From contig NC_088324.1 of NCBI RefSeq assembly GCF_910592395.1, positions 2,358,001-2,422,000 on the forward strand: 64,000 nucleotides of DNA, written 5' to 3'. Position numbers and translations under genes: made by a program. Under the pieces are notes generated by a model. That model was not told the DNA's origin. It was given only the letters and a program-made list of their open reading frames with translations, and searched no databases. Source of the DNA: Lineus longissimus (Eukaryota > Nemertea > Pilidiophora > Heteronemertea > Lineidae). Below are positions 1 to 10,873 of this stretch, in pieces (within the stretch, counting starts at the first letter, position 1; every line of letters begins with the position of its first letter).

Positions 1-518
1 GTTGTTCTGTGTTCATGTGTATGGCCCAACATGGCAGAAGGCACAGTAATATAATGACCAGTCCACGTTGAAGGTAGATGCCAGCTTGCTTTTTGTTCGT
101 GCTTCCATACGCCTGCAACGAACAAACAACTATTTGAATAACCAATTTTATAGTTTTGTCATGCACTTGACAATTGATGGAGCCCCATCCCAGAATATTT
201 GTTCTTCAAGACTTGATGAAAAACAGGTTTTAATCTTTCAGTCTGTGAATCGAGAATTTTAAGATGGGGCATTAGAAAACAACTTTCTATTGCACATAAG
301 AAAAAGATATATTAAGAACGTTAGTGGTCATTTGCAGCTTTTAAAATGAAATAGTTTTTAACTGAAAACTGAAAATGAAAAAATAGTTCTGTTTGCGGCT
401 ACAACAATAAAAGACCTTTATAATTAAGGACAACGTTACATGTGAAAGTCTTGAACTTGACTCTGGTTGAAAAATAGTTTAAACTTTCACTAGCGAATAT
501 TTATTAGAATATAGCTAC
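1..518. other. Probable intron of the MATE gene; no other feature seen
   Basis: This is AT-rich sequence downstream (minus strand) of MATE exon 3. I see no further exon with splice sites, so the next exon probably lies outside the window. Confidence 0.4.
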
Positions 519-3500
519 CTGAGAAAAGAGCGTGTCGACGGCACTGGACATTCCGTTGGCGATCATTAGGCCAGAAACACTCAGAATCTGAAGAGAAGTT
601 AAAGAAATTAACAGAAGCGGCCGGTCATTTTCTGCATTCGCTCAGTAATCCTATTCTACTCTATGTATGCATGCGTCCAGACCACCGCAGTGTACGTACG
701 CAAATCGTCACTGGCATGCATGGAGTTGATGTCGTCATGCTGTATAAAGATAAAACAGAAGTAATTTTGTCTGTACAAATTTTATTTGGCTATAAAAGCC
801 ATGACCGACAATAGCTCAGAGATTAAAACACATGATGATAGAAACATGACATTCTGCCCTTAACATTAAAAAAATCGACACCGGTTCGAAAAACTCCCGC
901 AATGGAGAGTAGTCAACAAAGGTACTGGGTGTGCGGTGGCAAAACCTCAAACGAGGCCATCATATTTTTTCCAATCATTTCATTTTCGAGAAACGCATTC
1001 TGTAATATTCTCCTCATCCAATATAATGAATAAGACTTCTGGTTCGTTGATCCCGACTTTATTTCAGTTTATCGCGAGCATCATACAGATTCCTGCACTC
1101 ATATCGAGCAGGTAGGTCCTTCCCCGAAATCTCAAGCACATGCTTCACAAACTATGACGTCATGAAAAGGGAGTCTGTGCCTGAGTCAAATTATAGCTAA
1201 AGCAAACATTACCATTAAGTTAATCCGGTGGTTTTCGTTATTTACGACATTTCGTTATTTACGATAGATCGAACCCGTTGAAGCGGTTTAAAATTCTTAA
1301 CACTTACGACTGGTATACACTGTCAGCAATAAAACATAAACTCTACAACTCTACCCTAGTTAGTTGCTTCTGTTTTTAAACAAACAACCACTCCACATTT
1401 GATGGCAATAGAAGTGGCCAATGTTTTTAAAGTGGTGGTCTTTCGTTGATAAGTCGAGTAACTTGCAGGCAACACTGAACAAAACCATCGCGAAAATAAT
1501 GTACGTCCGATGTTCGAAGGAAATTTTGCACTACATACGACAAAATCTTAAATTATTTCTTATTTTTATAAATGGCCGGAAAATAAACATCATTGTATAC
1601 TTACAGTATTTGCCAAAGCAACCCCATCAAGCTGTTCAGTGCCCTGGTGACCGGCAAACATCAAACTGACAGGTGCCATCATTAGAAAGCAGCAAAAAAC
1701 TAACATCTGCAGATTAAAGAATACCAGTATCATTTGGTGTTCGGTTGCAAGTGATCATGCTTGTGTAGAGTAGACCGCTTAAAATTTATCTCGTATATCA
1801 TGGGGAGCTCTTGGGACTGTAATAATGAATCTGAATTGAGAGCCATTGAACAGCCAAGATAAAGATTATACCTGTTTCTAAACTGTTTGCTTATTTCAAA
1901 TGTTTGTTTTCATGTCTTACTAGCTGAGATATTTTTTTTCTCCAATTCTGCCGTAGAAGGGGTCAATAGCATATTTGGCGCCAAATGGGATTTCAAGCCC
2001 ATATTTGCTTGCATCGTATTACCGATTTTTAAGTGATTATTAAGACTTCTTGACGATGTGAGTTAAAAATTGTATCGCAGGGCTGAAGAATCGCGTCCTT
2101 CAAAAAAAATGTGGATTGGGTAACTTCGAGAGGGTTGGTACAAACTAGTTGTTTTCTTCATTTGATAGGTTTATCAATGATGGAATTTGTTGACACAGGC
2201 TAAAATCGATAACACCAAAATTGTAACCTCCGCATTGGTGAGTGCACATGCATGACATATTACATGTACAGTGGAACCCCGGTAACACGACCACCCAAGG
2301 GACTAAGCCGAAGTGGTCGTGTTACCGGGGTGGTCGCGTTAGTGAATTTAAGAATGATAAGTAGGTTTTCCCGCCAAAACATCGTCCTGGCAGATATGCT
2401 GTGTGTACATTGACATGCATTAATGACTACGCCACCGGGTGATTCGATAATTTTGTGTGTATATTACGAATAAAAAATCATTTTCTTGAGTGTTTTGCGT
2501 TTAATTTACAACTTATGTAAATGAGTAAATAAACTGACGAGAGCTAATTAGACCAAACATTGCATTAAAACTTGAGCATGCTAATTAGAGCAAGCATGTT
2601 ATTCACACCATCGGCAGCTGCCCTTCTTGATGTCAAGCTAATATTCCCGCTAACATTGAGAGAGGTGATGTGAGAAGATGTTGAGAATTCTTCCTGATGT
2701 CTTCCTGCTTTAACTTCAGCCAATTTGAACTGGTACTGATTAAATCATCTTTTTAAAAACGTATTTTATCAATATTACGACGTAGTAAGCATTCTTTACT
2801 TTGAGTATTGGTACTCTTACTAATCAACATAATTTATTTGTCCTAAAAACTACGTGCGCATGCCTCTTGACATCATTTAATACTAAATGATGAAAACAAA
2901 CCGTGAGTCGAAAAGAAAGTTTATTCTTCATTTTATTTGCGCTTACATTTGATCAAACTCACTCACACATCATTTATTTTCATATGGATTCCCATGGTCA
3001 TTGTGTTCGAGGTGCTAACTATCAACACGGATTTGCGAGAAGGTGCCAGTTGATACGATGCGGTCATGGTTGATTACGGCAATTAGGCCTCATGGTCGCG
3101 TTAGCGGGGTTAATTTGCAGTTTGGGACCGACCAAGCTGGTGGTCGCGGTTTGGGTACCGGGGTGGTCGTGTTAGCGAGGGCCAGTTAATGGGAATTAGA
3201 GAGAAAACCATTCGGGACCGGAGAATTTTGGTCGTGTTCGCGGGGTGGTCGCGTTACTGAGGTGGTCGCCGACCGGGGTTCCACTGTATATCAAAACTTT
3301 TTGAGCGACAGCTGTCGCGGTGATAACGCAATTCCCAAGCAGGAGAGAGAGATAATGAACCCACAGATGGTCGCATGTGGGGCGATGATAAGCAAGGTTC
3401 CCTCAGGCAGGCCCTTGAACTGTAATTGATGCATAGTTATATGGCAGGGCCTTGCCATTACCACATCCTGAATGAATTGCAAAAGTACTTTGTGTATGTG

Positions 3501-4039
3501 TTAATCTCAATCGTCATGTTTTTTTACCAGTATCAGAGTCTCTGCCAGTATCAAAAGCATCGCTTGGGTCAGATAACGAATACGGAATGGTACGGGATAC
3601 AAATAGAACAAGGGTTGCACCTGTCATATTACACCCTGATGGATCTTTGCCACAATCACATTCATTCTATATTGTATTTCCCCGACACGGTATATAATTT
3701 GTTGTTCCTTTTTTTGTTCCAAGGCTATGTATGCAATTCGTAAAGATAGCAGACCATTTGAATAAATTCCGATGCCTAAATCGTTAAGACATTCCAATGA
3801 GCGACTCGGGATATATTGAACGCCTATAAGTACGGCGGTGAGGAAACTGACAATGTGATCGTCCAGATTAAACAACAAAAAGATGATCGTGGACACGTGA
3901 CCAACGAAACAGGTGCGCATGCGCTGTAATGATAACTTACCATTGGCCAAGCAAGAGTAAAGACTTCCCGCAATTCTGCGAAATACCAGGAAGGTATTCT
4001 AGCACATGCGAACCTTCTCCTGCAACATCCCTGCTCCAT
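519..4039 (-). CDS. MATE-family (SLC47-like) transporter, 5' part of gene (three exons, continues beyond window start)
   Basis: MATE proteins are membrane antiporters that export organic cations in exchange for H+ or Na+. Three minus-strand exons splice in frame. Exon 1 (4039-3941, 33 codons) starts at an ATG and ends FTLAWPM before gtaagt. Exon 2 (1706-1605, 34 codons) contains FAGHQGTEQLDGVALANT, the family's first-helix region (usually F-C-G-H-L-G...), between ctgcag and gtaagt. Exon 3 (587-519, 23 codons) contains MSSAVDTLFSQ, matching the family's GLSSALDTLCSQ-type motif, followed by gtagct. All three exons are whole codons. Later exons would lie left of position 1. Intron 1 (1707-3940) hosts a DNA transposon at 2269-3286. 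I see no stop or frameshift in the visible part. The family call is firm; substrate and exact paralogue are unknown. An ORF just below exon 1 (3624-3950) was not included because the gap to exon 1 is too short to be an intron. Confidence 0.83.
2269..3286. mobile_element. Non-autonomous pogo/Tigger-like DNA transposon (MITE), 1,018 bp
   Basis: The ends are inverted: the left starts CAGTGGAACCCCGGTAACAC and the right ends GGGGTTCCACTG. The element is flanked on both sides by TA (2267-2268 and 3287-3288), the usual target of the Tc1/mariner-pogo group. Subterminal copies of GGTGGTCGCGTTA-type motifs recur near the right end (about 3085-3270). There is no open reading frame of transposase size. 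It sits in the first intron of the MATE gene. Family assignment rests on ends and target only. Confidence 0.8.
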
Positions 4040-4420
4040 TTCACTTATGCTGGATGCTGCTTTTGTTCTTTCAATGGACAGGTATTCATGACAACCTGCA
4101 TAAATAAAGAGAAAAAATACATAATGAGAGTGGGTGGTAGTAATAATTCTCATTATTTATTCATTCGTTTTAAGTTACCCAGTGTGGCGCCAGAACCACC
4201 AGACCACAATGTTTCATCGTATTTTGTTTGTTTGTCATCGTTATTATGGAATTAATGTATCTTTTAAATGTGTCGTAGAGTCCTTCCCAAGGGGTCGGTG
4301 ATCAGGTTTATTACTTGCATGCGGGTCATTGGCCTGATCATGGATCTCTCGTGGGGGGGGGGGGGGGTTCCGATTAGCAGAATCTGATACCAGCTCGCAG
4401 ATTCGGTAAGCATACATTCT

Positions 4421-4635
4421 AAAGTGCCGCAGCAGCAAGCTGGAATAACCTCCCTAGTACGTTAAAAATGCGAACTCCATCACAGCATTTAAGACACTAC
4501 TCGAGGCCCACCTCTTCCATGAATATTACGAACATTGAGTTATTATTGAACATTATGGGCATTGAATTATTGTGAAGCGCCTTGGAATGACCCAATAGGA
4601 CCGATATGAGCGCTATACAAATGTGGTTGATAGAT
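4421..4635 (+). mobile_element. 3' end fragment of an L2/CR1-like LINE
   Basis: Starting at 4421 one frame reads SAAAASWNNLPSTLK and a second, shifted frame reads SITAFKTLLEAHLFHEYY. This is the usual carboxyl end of many metazoan LINE ORF2 proteins. It is followed by an AAGCGCCTTGGAATG...GCGCTATACAAATG tail that can form the short 3' stem-loop of such elements. The frameshift shows it is a dead, 5'-truncated copy. A G15 tract lies just upstream (4353-4367). Confidence 0.7.
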
Positions 4636-4639
4636 AACT

Positions 4640-5045
4640 AGTTTGTACGGTACCATTACATACTGTTGTTTTTCTGTTTTGTTCCACTGGGCCAGTAATG
4701 CTTTGCTTCGACCCAATCCTATGTGTAATATATATTTGACCAATATACGATTAAACTAAAGTATTAATGAGAATACAGATACAAATGTGTATAAAACATA
4801 ATTATGAATATCAGTAAACTTTAAGGCCAGTACCATTCGTGTTGATTATATCTTGTTTTGGCTCAGGATAAAAGTAATACACATTGATGTTATTCATTTA
4901 ACTTGGTATCTATATAACGCGTGTATATCATCCTACACAACGACCTCGTTGAAATATACATACATATTACGTAATAGATGTCAATTTGAAATTTTCAAAT
5001 TCAAGTCAATTTTAAAGATTTGTTTGAACGGATAAGGAATTTAAA
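4640..5045. other. No feature recognised
   Basis: AT-rich sequence without convincing exons, repeats or inverted ends. Confidence 0.4.
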
Positions 5046-5051
5046 ATGCTG

Positions 5052-5085
5052 CCGGTCAAGTGTGTTTTTAAACACACTTGACCGG
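5052..5085. repeat. Perfect 34-bp palindrome (16-bp arms, TT centre)
   Basis: The arm CCGGTCAAGTGTGTTT is followed by two T and its exact reverse complement. Such long perfect palindromes are often ends or fold-backs of mobile elements, but I see no matching partner or target duplication. Confidence 0.85.
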
Positions 5086-5139
5086 AAGAACTTTAGTGAT
5101 TAAAATTTTTAACCAGTTTCCTTTGAAAAAGACTTTAAT

Positions 5140-5163
5140 CTTTAGTGATTAAAATCACTAAAG
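5140..5163. repeat. Perfect 24-bp palindrome (11-bp arms, AA centre)
   Basis: CTTTAGTGATT, two A, then its exact reverse complement. The same CTTTAGTGATTAAAAT string also occurs at 5091-5106. A 23-bp direct repeat (CCAGTTTCCTTTGAAAAAG plus four bases) occurs at 5113-5135 and again at 5563-5585, so 5090-5590 may be an unclassified small element. Confidence 0.75.
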
Positions 5164-5764
5164 ACTGAAACCTATTACGATGAAAAAACTAAATTGAAGA
5201 CTTTTTGGTTCGACAAGACCGTGTATCCATTTTAATAATGCATGTCATTCTACTGACTGTTCATATGACATGTTCGAAACTATTCCAAAGCAACCCAGGC
5301 CAACAACTTTATATGTTTCTTCCTTCATATGTGTCCTTTTCGACATCCAGTGGACAGCCATGCAAGATCTATGTGAGAGCAAGTACCAACAACTACATTT
5401 CGATACAGCCACATTACTAGTGATGCATCTACATGCATCTTCCTATACATGCAATGTAGTCGGACCAAAAAAATTACAAGCATATTCCCACAACGCTTAC
5501 ACTAACAACGCTTCGAAGGTCACCTGTTCAGTGGATGAAGAATCTTTCATTTGTGATGCTTACCAGTTTCCTTTGAAAAAGACTTGAAACTAGTGTCACA
5601 ATTTCCTTCGACCAGCTTCATCATGGTCAGATATATCGAATGTCGTCACGTGATAACTGCGTCAGATGTTCACACTAGACAATTAGTCCTCATCTCGTTA
5701 TAATCACTTTAAAATCACTCGTGACTATCCCTGAAGAGCGAGTTATAGCCTGATACATCTATTA

Positions 5765-6434
5765 AGCTCTGTACACACTGACAAAATTTTGGGAAACATG
5801 TTGGCCAACATGTTGTCCAGGTGCGATGTTATCGAATATGTTGGCAGTGTGTGCAGTTTGGAAACATTCGGTAACATGTTGGCCAAATGTTGCTCAAATG
5901 TTGTCGAAATAATACAAAATCAATTTTGTTGCCGAGTGTTGTCGAGTTTTATCCAATCAGAAATAGGCCACAAATCACATGATCTACCTGAAGCCATGTG
6001 ATGTAGCCAAAATAGCAGCCTCCAGAAAGGAATGGTTATTGAGTGAAGTGGAACAACTTATCGCAGTATGGGAAAGTTGTGCCTGTTTATGGGATGACAG
6101 TAGACAGGAGACAGTGGTAGGCCCCATGCTGGTCTCTCATATGGTCTTGTCCACACTCTTTTCTCATCTTAACGTCTTCTTTGCCATCTTTCAATCAGGA
6201 TACGTAAAATTATGGCAGAGCCCCCGACAATACATCTTCTTCTCTTGGAATCTTCCATTGTTTATGAATTTCTGTCCAAAATCCTCATTTTCTCAGAAAC
6301 ATTCGATAACAAGTTGCCCAACATTGTTGTCGAATGTTGTCATGTGTATACAGGGCCAAATTTGTGTTACCCAGGTGTGTTGCCGAGTTGTTTCCGAAAA
6401 TGTTACCGAAAATGTTGTCAGTGTGTACAGAGCC
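5765..6434. mobile_element. PIF/Harbinger-like non-autonomous element
   Basis: The left end AGCTCTGTACACACTGACAA and the right end CAGTGTGTACAGAGCC are inverted repeats of about 30 bp. Inside both ends AACATGTT and GTTACCGAAA-type motifs recur, as in the better preserved element that follows it. I could not match a 3-bp target duplication. No coding region of note. Confidence 0.6.
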
Positions 6435-6452
6435 AAGTATTGTGCAGCTTAA

Positions 6453-7223
6453 AGCCCTGTGTACACTGTCAACATTTTCGGTAACATGTTGAGCAACATG
6501 TTGACCAGGTACGGTAACTCACCTGGGCAACATAAATTTAGGCCCTGTGTACACTTGGTAACAAATGGGTGACATTTGGCCAACATGTTACCGAGATGTT
6601 GCCGAAAAATAAGCGGGAATGTTGATTTGGAGGGCAGTTTTTGGAGGGAAAATCATAAGAATGGAAAATTCCAAGAGGAGAAGATGCCTTGTCAGGGCTT
6701 CTGCTGCAATTTTGATGCTGGTGGTTGACAGGCGGAAGAGAAGACGCAATGATGAAGTAAAACGAGTGTGGACAAGGCCCTGGATCATCTTGAGGGAGCA
6801 GCATGGGGCCTATCACTGTCTCCTGAAGGAGTTGAGACTGGGGGACAAGCCCTCATATAAGAACTTTCTCCGCATGGATGTAAATACATTTGAGGAGCTG
6901 CTGCAGAAAGTGCAACTTTCTCATATTTCAATGAGCATGTCCTCCTTCCCTTTCCATTCCATGGTGGCTGCCATTTTGTCCAAATCACATGACCACAGGT
7001 AGGTCATTTGCTTTAGAATCTATTCCTGATTGGTTAAAGCTCGTCAACATCTCGTCAACATATATGCATCTGCATTCTTTCGTCAACATCTCGGTAACAT
7101 TTGGGTAACATGTTACCGAACTCTTTTTACTCTGTGTACACTGTCAACAATTCTGTCAACAAGCTACCTGGTCAACATGTTGCTCAACATGTTACCGAAA
7201 ATGTTGACAGTGTACACAGGGCT
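6453..7223. mobile_element. PIF/Harbinger element, internally deleted, with TAA target duplication
   Basis: The left end AGCCCTGTGTACACTGTCAA and the right end are inverted copies that stay essentially identical for over 55 bp. TAA lies on both sides (6450-6452 and 7224-7226), the classic 3-bp target of PIF/Harbinger. At 771 bp it is too short for a full transposase; it keeps only an amino-terminal piece (6619-7002). A second set of related subterminal repeats near 6541 and 7140 suggests nesting or internal duplication of ends. Confidence 0.82.
6619..7002 (+). pseudogene. Truncated PIF/Harbinger transposase (N-terminal fragment)
   Basis: The 127-residue frame contains KRVWTRPWIILREQHGAYH and KNFLRMDVNTFEELLQKV, matching the conserved region before the DDE domain of Harbinger transposases (the R-PW...GAY...LLREL...NFLRM...FEELL pattern). 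The helix-turn-helix and the catalytic DDE part are missing, so it cannot be active. It lies entirely between the element's inverted repeats. Confidence 0.75.
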
Positions 7224-7226
7224 TAA

Positions 7227-7681
7227 TTCATGGGTATGACGAGGACAGCTTAATCGAGCTGTGGGGCCCACTCTGGTAGAATTTCTAACATGTACAGTAT
7301 TTGACAATCATAAAAAAGTTGCAATATGCCGCTAACCAACTGATAGGGCGAAATCGGAAATCATCATTGAAATCAGCAATGACATGCGTCGATTTTGCGT
7401 GCATCTATTTTAGATATGAATCTTGTTGCGGCAGAAATGACTGGTGTAGTAAATCGGCGGGTGTGACGGTCGAATAGCTCGATCGGGCTACCATTCGCCC
7501 TTAGGGGACTTTTGTATGACTGGCGAAGTACTCACATAACGACAATTCGCTTTTTCGTTACAAAGGGTGTCATTCCTCATGAAAATGCATGCAGAGAAAT
7601 AAATGTAAATATAATCTATGAAAGAAATCCCTGAAAACACGTGGCGCATGTAAGGTATAAGCGAGAATAGACCCTTTGCAA
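7227..7681. other. No gene recognised
   Basis: This lies between the Harbinger element and the start of the SWIM-YqaJ pseudogene. I see no convincing exon. Confidence 0.4.
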
Positions 7682-7689
7682 TGACGTCA
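7682..7689. promoter_or_regulatory. CRE-like TGACGTCA site upstream of the SWIM-YqaJ start
   Basis: A perfect TGACGTCA lies about 45 bp before the ATG at 7733. The same site with surrounding sequence is kept in front of the homologous fragments in the 7.7-kb units (for example the tgacgtcattgcaaagggtc block near 35806). Conservation may only reflect shared descent. Function is inferred. Confidence 0.35.
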
Positions 7690-7732
7690 CAGGTTACCAC
7701 CGGCCACCATATTGGGGGGCAACCATCGATAC

Positions 7733-7866
7733 AATATGGCGGCCGTGTGCCTGCCGGCCGTCTCTTGTTTACCGGAAGAAAGCGAATATCAAAGAAATTT
7801 ACGTCCTGAAAACAAACGATTATACAAATATAAGTTAAAATACATTAATGGAGTTGATGCTTTACC
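7733..7866 (+). pseudogene. First-exon remnant of the SWIM-YqaJ-PHD gene
   Basis: It starts ATGGCGGCCGTG (MAAVCLPAVSCL) and runs through RLYKYKLKYINGVD, where similarity to the paralogous fragments in the 7.7-kb units stops. There the frame continues from INGVD into the middle part of the gene. Past 7866 the frame stays open to 7939 but no longer resembles the family. Its position upstream of the SWIM exon (10874) and in the same orientation makes it the likely 5' end of that gene. Confidence 0.6.
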
Positions 7867-8168
7867 ATTGATAATTTGTACAGGCCAGGCCACAAGCCTA
7901 TTTTATAGCCAGGCGATGCAAGGGGTGCACTTGAAATGAAAAAGGTTTGAGGAAATTGTAGAATTATGCAGCACTACTGTAGAGTTTCACATGAGGATGC
8001 AGAATTCCACGACATATGTCTCCCAATGATGATGAAGGGAAAGGAATTGAAAAATTCAACTGACAATAGCGATGATAACTTCCGTGATAATCATTGACTA
8101 AGTGATGTAAACATGTTGCGCAGTGGTGGAATTTCAAACTCTGACATACCCCTATATCCTGCTATATA

Positions 8169-10852
8169 CTGTCTTCTCCCACTTAACCGAGCGCCAGGAA
8201 AATGGCTCGAAAATGACTAAGTCCAGAAACATGGCAGTCTGTAATATTTTACGGGTGGGCTGCAAACATTCAATATGACAGCCAATTATAGTGATCAATG
8301 GATACAGGAAGACAACCTTGTAAATGTTGTCAATTCAATAACGCCTTGTCGCGGCCAGGGCCAGTAATCCCTGCAGTCAGGGTGATGATTATTGAAGTTA
8401 CGTAAGTCTATTACAAGTCCATGTAAATGGTTGACCGATCCAGAGTCTTTTAAATGAATTTATTTTATCTAATCGATTATGGAATCGTTTTCTTGTGGGG
8501 AAAATCCAATAAAGGGAACTTTCGTGTCAAATGTCATAATTGTTTTCTGCCATCTTGCTTTGACCACGTTCTTCTGGTAAGATGCACGCAATCCGATGGA
8601 GTTTGTGGGTAGGCCTAGCAGGCACCTTGATGATCTTAACGTATGGAATGGAGTATGGAGATGATGTTGACAGCCCTGACCCTGATACCACTACTGATGA
8701 TGATGATGTAGATGATGCTAACCAAGCTGTACCGGGTGCACGTAGGCACCAGAAAAGCTACAGTCTCAATCAGAAGATTGACCTTATCGAGACATACCAA
8801 TTGGAGCATGCTGTAGGATCACGTCATGCTGAAACTGCGACATCCTGTGCTAGACACCACCACATAGCACCGCAGACATTTAGACGTTCGATAAGCACAC
8901 AGGATGACTTGTTTGCCCTCAGAGATAGATCAACTCAAGACCATAGAAGACGGAGGAGACAACGGCAACACGGAACTGATGCACAAGGTAGTTTTTCGTC
9001 AAGCATTCTATTCCTCGCTAAATGAATTTCCTTCTTTGTTGGCCTATACTGACTGGAATAAGTCCGCTTCTGTGTCATGGACGGAAGAATAAGTCGCATG
9101 ATACATCAAAGCGACTGACCCTGACCATGCCTTTTACAATCAGTATTATCGTTCCAGGGACCTTTATTCTTAGGACTAACATTGCGTTCATACCAGTGGT
9201 CATCACCAATATTTCCAAAGATGTTATACGTGTTAGCTTTTTTATTTCAGCATATTCGCCCGAAATGGAAAACAATTTGAACACTTGGTTCCTTGAGCGC
9301 CGAAGACTTGGTTTCCCTGTTCCCGGTGAGGATATCAAAGGGCACGCTGGAAGAGAATTTCGGCAATGGTTGGCAGAGCTTCCGAACGAAACAAAGGCCG
9401 AAAGACAAGAACGGAGACCCCTGCGATACCTTTTCCATGCATCTGCACATTGGCTTAGCAACCCTATGGAAAGGTGAGCTTTATTCTTCTGTTGCACGGA
9501 TCGGCCTTAACGTACGGAATGGATTGTATTCGGTGAATTTCAATAATATGCAAATTCCATTTCAGGAAACAAATCAGCTATCGAAGGAAGACCAAATATT
9601 CAAGGGGGTTACCTAATGACAACGCCCATGCTTTGGTTGCCAACTACCGGGGAGAGTTTGCCGACCTCATCAGAGACGCTGATTTTGATGTCATCATGAA
9701 CAAGATCATGAACATTTGATATGGTGCCAAGATCAACAATGGAAGCGACTGGGTATCAGAATGTTGACATTAGATCATCCCAAGGCAACCCGAAACTTGG
9801 ATGCACGGTGACTCTAGTAGTTATGACAGATGGACGAAAAGGACGAGCCGAGGTCAACTTCAGAGGCTTGGCACCAGATGGTGACGTCATTCGGCAGCTT
9901 CAGGCGAGTGAGTATTGGCATAGTATACAAGTCCGTGGTTGTAGTACAGGACATGTACCTGGCATCATCAGTGTTGTCATTGACGGTCAGACATTCTAGT
10001 TAATGGTAGTATTTTTTTATTTTTTAGGAAAATCAGAACTCCGATGACTAAAATTGTTGTAGGTTTGTCATGGATGCAACCAAAACATTGTGCGTGTCTG
10101 ACTGTTCAGAAAAGTAATGTAAATGTTCATACTTGTTGTTTGCTTTTCCAGGTAACTGGTAGTCCACAGGGTTTGGCCCGACACCAGTTGCTAATCGAGT
10201 GGTTGCAGGCCATGATTGTGCCATTTGTAGCAGGGGCCACGTTCCTGTTACTTTTAGACAGGTATCCGGCGCATCGAAATCAGCAGTTTCGTGATGCAAT
10301 CACCGCAGAGAATGGGACAGACACATTTATCTCGGGACAATGTAGAGGTAGAGATGGTAAATGATGAGCTTGAGCAGTTTGTTGAGGGGATTGAGTTTTC
10401 GGAAGGAGAAGAGGATAATGATGTTATTGATGATGACGTGTAAAACCCGTTTGGATAATAAAATTGATTGGTAAATTGATAAGTATATCTGTGATCTTCT
10501 TTAATTTATTCGTTGACAACAATACTTCTTTATTGGGACATTCTGCATACCCATCAAGCTGGCTTTATCATAGACCCCAGATTAAAAATTTCTGGTCAAC
10601 CAAGACTATAGGCATAAAATGAGGACGCTAGTTGTATTGTATTCATTCATTCAGTACAGGACTACCCCATGTCAATGTTCATGTCTTTTATCAACTTATG
10701 TGGAAGGCATTGGCATTGCCCACGAAAAGGGAGTCAATTATCAGCTGTGGCTGTTCTTTCTAATATTCGCCTGCCACCAGTAAAATCGGCCTATTCATTT
10801 GGACTTGGTCATTTTACGATTCAGCCGCGCTCGGTTAAGTGGGAGAAGACAA
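8169..10852 (+). mobile_element. pogo-class DNA transposon, 2,684 bp, TA target duplication
   Basis: The left end TGTCTTCTCCCACTTAACCG reappears inverted at the right end (10827-10851), with looser similarity to about 55 bp. TA flanks both sides (8167-8168 and 10853-10854). The CTTAACCGAG core is typical of pogo/Tigger ends. The interior encodes a decayed transposase. It interrupts the SWIM-YqaJ pseudogene upstream of the SWIM exon, probably within an intron. Confidence 0.82.
8582..10443 (+). pseudogene. pogo-type transposase, decayed, intron-containing
   Basis: Pieces occur in the expected order. KSYSLNQKIDLIETYQ is the first helix-turn-helix. After gtagtt...tttcag comes NNLNTWFLERRRLGFPVPG, the CENP-B/Tc5-type DNA-binding domain, then FHASAHWLS. 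A short intron (9474-9565, gtgagc...ttcag) follows. NKIMN at about 9700 marks where the first catalytic Asp should be, but bases are lost there and the frame shifts. Next come VTLVVMTDGRKGRAEVNFRG and, after another intron, TFLLLLDRYPAHR with the second catalytic Asp. The block with the last acidic residue is not seen. An acidic tail (GEEDNDVIDDDV) ends at 10443, followed by AATAAA. Not functional. Confidence 0.78.
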
Positions 10853-10873
10853 TATGTGCCTTCTTTTATTTTA

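Noticed and set aside
3624-3950. Minus-strand 108-residue frame with hydrophobic stretches next to MATE exon 1, containing FVGHVS
   Set aside because: The gap to exon 1 would be a 17-bp intron, and the true second exon with the family motif is at 1605-1706.
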